This document shows, piece after piece, positions 1-4,843 of a stretch of DNA of 5,606 bases. Location: positions 1-5,606 of the forward strand of contig JAIPJR010000113.1 of the NCBI GenBank assembly GCA_021734045.1. The letters are read 5' to 3'. Origin of the DNA: Fidelibacterota bacterium. Its GTDB lineage: Bacteria > Fidelibacterota > UBA8477. Made by a program: the position numbers and the translations under genes. Below the pieces are notes generated by a model. That model did no database searches. It worked only from the letters and a program-made list of their open reading frames with translations, and was not told where the DNA came from. How positions within the stretch are numbered: position 1 is the stretch's first letter; each line of letters begins with the position of its first letter.

Positions 1-602
1 AAGCTCAGAAAATCCAAATCACAGATTCTTAAGCTTGACAGGTGTGATAATTGACTTGGATTACGTGGGGACTACCATTTTTCCTGAAATGGAACGATTG
101 AAACAGATCCATTTTAGCTCTCACCCGGATGAACCAATTTTTCTCCGCCGCAAAGAATTGGTTCAGGGAAAATATCCATTCCAGAAACTTAAAAATCCTC
201 CAAGTCGTGTATCTTTTGATGCTGCAATTTTGGCCTTACTTGAAAAATGGGAATATACAGTGATCACCGTCTGTCTGGATAAAAAGGAGCATAAGAACAC
301 ATATCAAGTATGGCTTTACGATCCCTATCACTATTGCTTAGCTCTTCTATTAGAACGATTTGTAATGTTTTTGGAGCAAAGAGACAGTGTTGGTGATGTA
401 ATGGCAGAATCAAGAGGTGGCAGGGAAGATCGAAGGCTTACAGCTCGCCGATATTATTGCGCATCCGAGTCGTTGTGAAATTTTGCTGGAGCAGGGTAAA
501 CGAGCAGAGGTCCTGGCGCCCTTTGCCACGAGAATCGTATAAATTCTATCCACTAAGTACTATCAGAGGGATGGAAAAGTTTTCGGTAAAAAAATGATAT
601 GA
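1..602 (+). pseudogene. DUF3800 family protein, 5'-partial and disrupted (internal deletion/frameshift plus nonsense codon)
   Basis: The first reading frame (2-478) is open to the left edge, so the true start lies outside the window. The TTG at 35 is only an internal codon, because the family-like stretch LTGVII begins there already inside the domain. The frame carries the DUF3800 hallmarks in order: LKQIHF, FLRRKEL, YTVITVCLDKKEH, DPYHYCLALLLERF and GDVMAESRGGREDRRL. At about 434-440 it leaves the family pattern and ends at a TGA (476-478). The family's C-terminal block GLQLADIIAHPS resumes in another frame from 435 and runs to an in-frame TAA at 540-542. Beyond that TAA the same frame continues ILSTKYYQRDGKVFGKKMI to a TGA at 600-602, which resembles the family's usual C-terminal tail. 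The several dozen residues normally found between EDRRL and GLQLAD are missing. The molecular function of DUF3800 is not established to my knowledge; members often sit in mobile or accessory DNA. I am confident of the family and of the disruption. The N-terminal DESG-type motif would lie upstream and cannot be checked. Confidence 0.9.
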
Positions 603-623
603 AAAAGGCCCCAAAAGGGGCCC
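602..623 (-). terminator. GC-rich hairpin with U-tract on the minus-strand side
   Basis: A perfect 6-bp stem GGCCCC/GGGGCC (607-612 and 617-622) closes an AAAA loop and is preceded by AAAAA (602-606). Read on the minus strand this is a stem followed by TTTTT, the form of a rho-independent terminator. Read on the plus strand it lies 4 nt after the last DUF3800 remnant stop, but it is followed by CGATAG rather than a T-run. No minus-strand gene is visible upstream of it for a leftward transcript. It may be one half of a formerly bidirectional terminator, or a block to antisense transcription entering the remnant. Confidence 0.5.
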
Positions 624-634
624 GATAGCTTGCG

Positions 635-667
635 CCATCCACCTCCAGATAACTGGATTATTTGATG
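635..667. repeat. Nested inverted-repeat motif, copy 1 (upstream of BtpA gene)
   Basis: This segment contains CCATCC, TCCAG, ATAA, CTGGA, TTA and GATG in order. TCCAG/CTGGA (644-648, 653-657) is a perfect 5-bp stem with a 4-nt loop, and CATC/GATG (636-639, 664-667) can form an outer stem. A similar ordered set of words occurs just after the BtpA gene at 1589-1619. The hairpin potential is read directly; that the two copies are related is an inference. Confidence 0.4.
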
Positions 668-742
668 TTAACCGGACGATAATAAGAATGCAAAGGTTTC
701 CTCCAAAAAGATTAAGAACGATAAGGATTAGGTCGCGGTATC

Positions 743-1585
743 ATGATGAAAAATAAAAAACCACTTTCTGCTCGTAAAAAATTCAACCAGCTGTTTGGTG
801 TGGAAAAACCCATCATCGGGATGGTGCATGTTCAGGCATTGCCGGGAACGCCGCGACACCATTATCCCATGGATAAAATCATTGAAGTTGCCGTGCAGGA
901 AGCGGTTGTACTGGTGAAATACGGTGTTCACGCGGTGATGCTGGAAAACATGCACGATGTGCCGTATCTGAATCGAATCGTCGGACCGGAAATCATCGCA
1001 GCCATGACCGCTGTTGCGTCGGCGGTGCGCAAAGCTGTCAAAGTTCCGTTGGGAATCCAGATTCTGGCAGGTGCAAATCAGGCTGCTCTGGCTGTTGCAC
1101 TGGCGGCCGATTTTCAGTTTATCCGCGCCGAGGGCTTCGTTTTTGGGCATGTGGCTGACGAAGGTTACATGGACAGTGATGCAGGTGAACTATTGCGCTA
1201 TCGGAAAATGATTGGCGCGGAGCATATCGCGGTGTTCACGGATATTAAAAAGAAACACAGTGCCCACGCCATCACGACTGATGTGACACTGGCTGAAACC
1301 GCTCAAGCCGCTGAATTTTTCCTCAGTGACGGCCTCATCATAACCGGCACAGCCACTGGTTCACCGACTGATCCGGAAGATCTGAAGGCGGTCCGGAAAG
1401 CTACCGATTTGCCCGTGCTCGTTGGTTCCGGTGTTACACCGGAGAACTTCCAATCCGTTGCGCACTACGCAGACGGATTCATCATTGGTAGCTATTTTAA
1501 AAAGGATGGCTATTGGAAGAATGGTGTTGATGGCGGACGGGTGAAGCTGCTTTACCGGGCGTGGATGGAGATGGGGGGCCGGTGA
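743..1585 (+). CDS. BtpA/SgcQ family TIM-barrel protein
   Basis: This 280-residue protein spans the usual length of the BtpA/SgcQ family. Family motifs appear in order: IIGMVHVQALPGTP (24-37), YGVHAVMLENMHDVPY (60-75), GPEIIAAMTAV (81-91), PLGIQILAGANQAALAVALA (102-121), FIRAEGFVFGHVADEG (126-141), ELLRYRKMIGA (149-159), FTDIKKKHSAHAI (165-177), DGLIITGTATGSPTDP (196-211), LVGSGVTPEN (226-235) and ADGFIIGSYFKKDG (243-256). The final motifs resemble the phosphate-binding strands of (beta-alpha)8 barrels. In cyanobacteria BtpA supports photosystem I accumulation; elsewhere, including E. coli SgcQ, the role is unproven and a sugar-phosphate-type enzyme is suspected. No signal peptide or membrane segment is visible, so it is probably cytosolic. 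Two ATG codons stand in tandem at 743 and 746; a weak AAGGA lies at 723-727 and a TAGG ends 10 nt before the first ATG, so the exact start is uncertain by one codon. It appears monocistronic. No photosynthesis gene is nearby. Confidence 0.94.
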   Translation: MMKNKKPLSARKKFNQLFGVEKPIIGMVHVQALPGTPRHHYPMDKIIEVAVQEAVVLVKYGVHAVMLENMHDVPYLNRIVGPEIIAAMTAVASAVRKAVKVPLGIQILAGANQAALAVALAADFQFIRAEGFVFGHVADEGYMDSDAGELLRYRKMIGAEHIAVFTDIKKKHSAHAITTDVTLAETAQAAEFFLSDGLIITGTATGSPTDPEDLKAVRKATDLPVLVGSGVTPENFQSVAHYADGFIIGSYFKKDGYWKNGVDGGRVKLLYRAWMEMGGR

Positions 1586-1588
1586 AAC

Positions 1589-1619
1589 CCATCCGCTCCA
1601 TTATCTGGATTAACGGATG
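1589..1619. repeat. Nested inverted-repeat motif, copy 2 (just after BtpA gene)
   Basis: Starting 4 nt after the BtpA stop codon, this segment contains CCATCC, TCCA, TTATC, TGGATTA and GATG, matching the order in copy 1 at 635-667. It can fold as ATCCG/CGGAT (1591-1595, 1614-1618) around TCCA/TGGA (1597-1600, 1606-1609). The outer stem extends as AAACCC/GGGTTT (1585-1590, 1622-1627) across a 3-nt bulge. Only three T residues follow, so it is not a classic intrinsic terminator, but it could shape the 3' end of the BtpA message. Confidence 0.4.
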
Positions 1620-1833
1620 AGGGGTTTGGAAAATCCACAATTACAGGCAACAGAACTCAGTTAAATCACAAGTCGTCTTTTCCAATGCTCAAAACGGAAC
1701 GCCATGATTGGCCCTCGACTGGGTTATATCACACCCCTCTTGAGCTTCGTAATATTCCCTCGTGGTTTTATTTTCTTACATCAAAATCCACTTTCAGGCC
1801 ATGCCACCCAGCTTATATTTCACCCACGACAGA

Positions 1834-1857
1834 GCGTAACCCTAATATGAGTTACGC
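1834..1857. promoter_or_regulatory. Perfect 7-bp inverted repeat, candidate operator for the winged-helix gene
   Basis: GCGTAAC (1834-1840) and GTTACGC (1851-1857) are exact reverse complements separated by 10 nt (CCTAATATGA). The centre-to-centre distance is 17 bp, a plausible geometry for a dimeric helix-turn-helix regulator. The spacer holds TAATAT (1843-1848), which could act as a -10 element, so binding would block transcription. It lies 55 nt before the chosen start of the winged-helix gene, making autoregulation a possibility. The repeat is seen; its function is inferred. Confidence 0.4.
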
Positions 1858-1911
1858 AACTTGAAAATGGGTTGTTTAATCGAAAAATTTGAGAATCGAG
1901 GAATGTCACAC

Positions 1912-2121
1912 ATGAATGAAACCGGAACGATTGCAGGACAAGTCTGGCAGGCACTCAAGGCCGAAAGTGATCAAAGTTTAACCAAGCTGGTGAAAAAAAC
2001 GGGTGCTAAACGGGATGAACTAGCCGCCGCCATTGGTTGGTTGCAACGGGAAGACAAATTGATTGTAGCCACCGATCCCCGGGGAAATCCGCTGTTTTCG
2101 TTAAAGGAAACAGCGCTGTAG
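1912..2121 (+). CDS. Small winged helix-turn-helix protein (DUF2582-like)
   Basis: This 69-residue protein has the pattern of the DUF2582 winged-helix family: TGTIAGQVWQAL (4-15) as helix 1, SLTKLVKKTG (22-31) and RDELAAAIGWLQREDKL (34-50) as the helix-turn-helix, then IVATDPRGNPLFSL (51-64) as the beta wing. It has no ligand-binding or second domain, which is usual for these short proteins. DNA binding is likely from the fold, but targets and physiological role are unknown. I chose ATG 1912 because GAGGA (1898-1902) sits 9 nt upstream and the domain begins right after it. The frame stays open back to a TTG at 1861, and the ATG at 1903 abuts the GAGGA with no spacing. It is a single-gene unit, with an inverted repeat upstream (1834-1857) and a strong intrinsic terminator downstream (2155-2187). 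Confidence 0.85.
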   Translation: MNETGTIAGQVWQALKAESDQSLTKLVKKTGAKRDELAAAIGWLQREDKLIVATDPRGNPLFSLKETAL

Positions 2122-2154
2122 CAAGTTTTTTACAAAGTCGCAATTACCCATGCG

Positions 2155-2187
2155 ATAGCGGGCTCCGCGAGGAGCCCGCTATGTTTT
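2155..2187 (+). terminator. Strong rho-independent terminator after the winged-helix gene
   Basis: A perfect 12-bp stem (2155-2166 with 2171-2182, ATAGCGGGCTCC against GGAGCCCGCTAT) is capped by GCGA, a GNRA tetraloop, and followed by GTTTT (2183-2187). It lies 33 nt past the winged-helix stop. On the minus strand the stem is not followed by a T-run, so it serves mainly the plus-strand transcript, although the convergent HD-GYP message may also be slowed here. Confidence 0.92.
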
Positions 2188-2270
2188 AACGCAAATTTAT
2201 GTTTGAAACTATCGGCTGAATTTGGGTTTGTATCTGCTCACCCGGTTCGTGAAAGCAGTGCGCGGAGATT

Positions 2271-3977
2271 TTAATCCTTCTTTGGCTGGATCTCCAAAAG
2301 TGGCTGAATATCCACTTCATCAATGTATTCGGTGCCCATGTAATTCCGGGCATATTCCTGGAAAACGCCCTCCTTCAGGAAGACATCAAAAAGCTCAGGA
2401 TCTAAGTGATGGTCCTTTTTCATAAAGCCCATAATGCGCAATGCCTCGGATAGCGTTTTCCCCTTTTTGTAGGGCCGATCCGTGGCAGTCAACGCTTCAA
2501 ATACATCCGCGATAGCCAGGATGCGCGCCTGAATCGACATCTGATCACCCGTTAACTGCCGGGGATACCCGGTGCCGTCCATTTTCTCATGATGCCCACC
2601 GGCAAATTCCGGTACTCGTCGCAGCTTTTTGGGAAAAGGCAGTTTTTCCAGCATATCGATGGTAACAACGATATGATTATTGATAACCTCCCGCTCTTCG
2701 TCAGTGAGCGTCCCCTTGGGAATATTGAGGTTATAAACCATATCTTCGTTAAGCAGCGTCGTGGTCTCTCCGTTAATGGTTATGGGTTTCGCGCCAATCT
2801 GCTTCACCCGCTCCTGCTTCTCAGGCGCCATGAATTCACCACCGATGTTGGCAATCTGGATAAATTTCAGGTCATCATCCAGCTGAGCCAATTCTGCTGT
2901 TTTCCATGCCTCCAGCTTTGCCAAACCTTCCACATCCTGCGAATCCAGGGCTAATTTGTTCTGGAGAAATTCGATTTCCACATCCCGGCGTAACACTTCA
3001 AACCGAATCTCCACTTCCCTGATGCGATCGTAGATCGTCTCCAGTTTGGTAGCCTTGTCCACCACATATTCTGGTGTGGTAATTTTCCCAACATCATGCA
3101 GCCACGCCGCGATCCGGAGTTCGTGCATATCTTCTTCTGTAAATTTTACCGGTGCCAGTGGCCCCCAGTCGGCCGTATGTACTTTTTCAGCCAGCATCAT
3201 GGAGATAATGGGCACCCGGGAACAATGTCCACCCGTGTAGGGTGATTTTTCATCAATGGCGTCAGCAATCAACTGGATGAACGATTCCAGCAATTTCTCC
3301 AAATCCTGAATGAGGCGGACATTCGTAATAGCCACTGCCGCCTGGGACGCCAGCGATTCAATCAACTTCTGTTTTTCAATGCTGAATGGTATGATCTCGC
3401 CGGTCTCCGGGTCCTGGGCATTGAGGAGCTGAAGGACACCGATGATATCATTCTCGTGATTTGTCATGGCAATGGTGAGAAATGACTTGGAGCGGTATCC
3501 GTGGGCTTTGTCAAAACCCTTCGTGCCGGTAAAATCAAAATCCTCACAGGAGTAGGCATCCGGGATATTTAATGTCTTGCCCGTCAAACCCACATACGCC
3601 GAGACATGGTGATTATTGGGTTTTCCGTCCGGATCGTAGAGTTTCACCGGGTAAATGGATTCGGGAATGGGGGTCTCACTGATACCACCCATATCGGTGC
3701 CCAGCGAGCGCGTCTTCATAATCTCAAATTTCAGGCGATCATCTTCGGTACGCAGGTAGAGGGTGCCGCCATCAGAATTGGTGATGCGCATCCCCTCTTC
3801 AATAATGGTGTTCAGCAGTTTGGGTAGATTTTGCTCAGCTGACAAGGCATAGCCAATGTCTGCCAGCCGGGTAATCTGGGTTTGCAATTCCTCAATATAG
3901 GTTTGAATCGCCGGGTCAACTTTGGCCAGGAGTTTCTCCAGTTGTTCCTGATTGACCGATCGGTTCGACGCCGCCAC
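2271..3977 (-). CDS. GAF and HD-GYP domain protein, predicted cyclic-di-GMP phosphodiesterase
   Basis: This 568-residue protein has no signal peptide or membrane segment, so it is probably cytosolic. Residues about 1-37 look helical or coiled-coil. A GAF sensor domain follows at about 38-222 (ADIGYALSAEQNLPKLL onset, ITNSDGGTLYL, DIIGVLQLLNA, LASQAAVAITN exit helix). The HD-GYP domain covers about 228-515. Expected metal and catalytic residues are present: H251 (GGHCSRV), H294-D295 with GK 297-298 (LHDVGK), H435, H462-H463 (HHEKMDGTGYP, GYP at 470-472) and D491 (IADVFEALTATDRPYK, with E where D is common). The family hydrolyses cyclic-di-GMP to pGpG and/or GMP, so an active enzyme is predicted; the GAF ligand is unknown. 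Between VVDKATKLE (305-313) and GTLTDEERE (422-430), normally nearly contiguous, lies an extra stretch of about 110 residues, partly charged helix (314-372). The start is GTG 3975-3977, preceded by a perfect TAAGGAGGT. It is convergent with the winged-helix gene and divergent from DUF4416. Confidence 0.95.
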   Translation of the reverse strand: MAASNRSVNQEQLEKLLAKVDPAIQTYIEELQTQITRLADIGYALSAEQNLPKLLNTIIEEGMRITNSDGGTLYLRTEDDRLKFEIMKTRSLGTDMGGISETPIPESIYPVKLYDPDGKPNNHHVSAYVGLTGKTLNIPDAYSCEDFDFTGTKGFDKAHGYRSKSFLTIAMTNHENDIIGVLQLLNAQDPETGEIIPFSIEKQKLIESLASQAAVAITNVRLIQDLEKLLESFIQLIADAIDEKSPYTGGHCSRVPIISMMLAEKVHTADWGPLAPVKFTEEDMHELRIAAWLHDVGKITTPEYVVDKATKLETIYDRIREVEIRFEVLRRDVEIEFLQNKLALDSQDVEGLAKLEAWKTAELAQLDDDLKFIQIANIGGEFMAPEKQERVKQIGAKPITINGETTTLLNEDMVYNLNIPKGTLTDEEREVINNHIVVTIDMLEKLPFPKKLRRVPEFAGGHHEKMDGTGYPRQLTGDQMSIQARILAIADVFEALTATDRPYKKGKTLSEALRIMGFMKKDHHLDPELFDVFLKEGVFQEYARNYMGTEYIDEVDIQPLLEIQPKKD

Positions 3978-3980
3978 AAA

Positions 3981-3989
3981 ACCTCCTTA
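3981..3989 (-). promoter_or_regulatory. Perfect Shine-Dalgarno site deciding the GTG start of the HD-GYP gene
   Basis: On the minus strand TAAGGAGGT matches the 16S anti-Shine-Dalgarno over nine bases and ends 3 nt before the GTG at 3977. The gap is short but within the workable range when counted from the AGGAGG core. No ATG in the same frame occurs nearby, and the ATG at 3997 lies in another frame. Together these support the rare GTG start. The strong site suggests efficient translation. Confidence 0.85.
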
Positions 3990-4011
3990 GGGTTCATTGG
4001 TTTGTAGAGCC

Positions 4012-4041
4012 CAAATTTAGAAGTCCGTCTGTATCATCAAA
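4012..4041 (-). promoter_or_regulatory. Candidate promoter of the HD-GYP gene, Bacteroidota-like
   Basis: On the minus strand TTTG (4041-4038) is followed after 18 nt by TAAATTTG (4019-4012), which fits the Bacteroidota sigma-ABfr pattern of TTTG and TAnnTTTG spaced about 19 nt apart. The start codon lies 34 nt downstream of the second element, leaving a short leader that contains the Shine-Dalgarno site. Such short AT-rich words arise by chance, and the perfect Shine-Dalgarno is not typical of Bacteroidota, so this stays tentative. Confidence 0.35.
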
Positions 4042-4213
4042 CCAAAATAACCAAAGTGGAAAACCGCCGCCCGGAATTTTCCTGTGGATATGGAAAGGAC
4101 CTTCCGCTTCCTGAAAAATCAGCGCTATGCACTTAGATATTGGGAAAAAATGCATTACATTTCATTCGACATGTTCGATTCGGCTTCACAAACGCGTCAA
4201 AATATCTCACCTG

Positions 4214-4229
4214 AATAAATAAATAAATA
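4214..4229 (+). repeat. (AATA)4 tetranucleotide tract touching the DUF4416 start codon
   Basis: Four tandem AATA units run from 4214 to 4229, and the last A is the first base of the ATG at 4229. The tract replaces a Shine-Dalgarno site: none is visible in the 20 nt before the start. An A/T-rich unstructured leader can itself support initiation. Change in repeat number would move the upstream region relative to the start without altering the reading frame of the protein. Confidence 0.6.
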
Positions 4230-4843
4230 TGATGAGCCAACCATCGCCTGACAAATCTGCGTTCGCGCCACCATTCTTGGTCAAACCATTTTGTGCCGTG
4301 ATGGCTACAACGAATGCTCTGCTGACGGTCGCGCGAGACTTGCTCACGGAAAAGTGGGGCGTGGTGGAATTCTCTACGGAGATTTTCCCGGTGGATGAGA
4401 TTACCCAATATTACCGACCCGAGATGGGCACCGGATTGGTGAAGCAATTTCTATCCTTTGAAAATCTGCAAAGTGTGGCGGATATGAATCAGAGTAAATT
4501 CCGCACGGCACAATTGGAAGATGAGTATCGCCAGGATGGGAAACGGAGTATCAACTTGGATCCGGGGTATTTGACCTTAGATAAATTGGTGCTCTACACC
4601 ACCAAGAATTTCACCCATCGCATTTTCATCGAGCGCGGAGTGTTTGCTGAAATCACCCTCACCTATACTCGGAGCGGCTGGCGTACCCATAGCTGGACCT
4701 ATCCGGATTACCAGACGGATGCAGCGCTGGCATTTTTTACCCGTGTGCGGCAATCGTTATATTATGCGCTTCAGGCGGGTGGCGAACTGCCCTCTTTTTC
4801 AATCAATTCCGCCCAATCTGACCCAAAAGGGGATCTATCATGA
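4229..4843 (+). CDS. DUF4416 family protein
   Basis: This 204-residue protein matches the DUF4416 family over nearly its full length. Conserved blocks are LVKPFCAVM (17-25), LLTEKWGVVEFSTEIFPVD (38-56), ITQYYRPEMGTGLVKQFLSF (58-77), the strongly conserved DGKRSINLDPGYLTLDKLVL (103-122), TTKNFTHRIFIERGVFAEIT (124-143) and HSWTYPDY (154-161). The family has no established function that I know of. The invariant NLDPGYLT and HRI segments look like an active or binding site, but that is inference. No signal peptide, membrane segment or metal-cluster motif is seen, so it is probably cytosolic. ATG codons stand in tandem at 4229 and 4232. The conserved block starts about 15 residues later, which fits either; no Shine-Dalgarno separates them. 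The last codons overlap the next gene by ATGA (4840-4843), so it is the first gene of an operon with PIN-PhoH. The tail after about residue 183 is low in conserved features and doubles as the leader of that gene. Confidence 0.92.
   Translation: MMSQPSPDKSAFAPPFLVKPFCAVMATTNALLTVARDLLTEKWGVVEFSTEIFPVDEITQYYRPEMGTGLVKQFLSFENLQSVADMNQSKFRTAQLEDEYRQDGKRSINLDPGYLTLDKLVLYTTKNFTHRIFIERGVFAEITLTYTRSGWRTHSWTYPDYQTDAALAFFTRVRQSLYYALQAGGELPSFSINSAQSDPKGDLS
4828..4843 (+). promoter_or_regulatory. Ribosome binding site and ATGA stop-start overlap (translational coupling)
   Basis: AGGGGA (4828-4833), inside the last codons of DUF4416, stands 6 nt before the ATG of the PIN-PhoH gene. That ATG (4840-4842) overlaps the TGA stop (4841-4843) of DUF4416. 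This is the classic arrangement for coupled translation and fixes the PhoH start. Confidence 0.85.

Larger units (their letters stand above)
1586..1911. other. Intergenic region without a convincing gene
   Basis: Between the BtpA gene and the winged-helix gene I find no open frame with family resemblance on either strand. The region holds the post-BtpA nested hairpin at its left end and a perfect inverted repeat at its right end (1834-1857). The middle (about 1630-1830) is moderately AT-rich with no recognisable RNA gene. A 14-codon minus-strand frame at 1661-1705 is too short to call. The size suggests a decayed gene or a long regulatory leader, but the sequence does not decide. Confidence 0.5.

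Noticed and set aside
35-478. A complete 147-residue protein starting at TTG 35
   Set aside because: The frame is open upstream to the window edge with domain-like sequence. Its last residues after EDRRL do not fit the family, while the true C-terminal block resumes in another frame. It is a piece of a broken gene.
728-1150. Minus-strand 140-codon open frame
   Set aside because: It lies fully opposite the BtpA gene, is rich in His/Arg/Phe in the way of antisense shadows, and shows no family motif.
1661-1705. Minus-strand 14-codon frame beginning MAFRFEHWK, faintly like the start of four-helix-bundle (S23/IVP-type) proteins
   Set aside because: Far too short; only a handful of residues could match and the rest of the region shows no continuation in any frame.
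1861-2121. Longer 86-residue form of the winged-helix protein from TTG 1861
   Set aside because: The extra N-terminal residues show no domain pattern, and the GAGGA site is correctly placed for ATG 1912.
4166-4178. TCGA-N5-TCGA near-palindrome, resembling a LexA-type box with one base missing
   Set aside because: The half-sites are only 4 bp and self-complementary, the spacing does not match a known LexA consensus, and no SOS-related gene is adjacent.
4133-4447. Minus-strand 104-codon frame over the divergent promoter region and DUF4416
   Set aside because: It overlaps the well-supported DUF4416 gene and has no recognisable motif.
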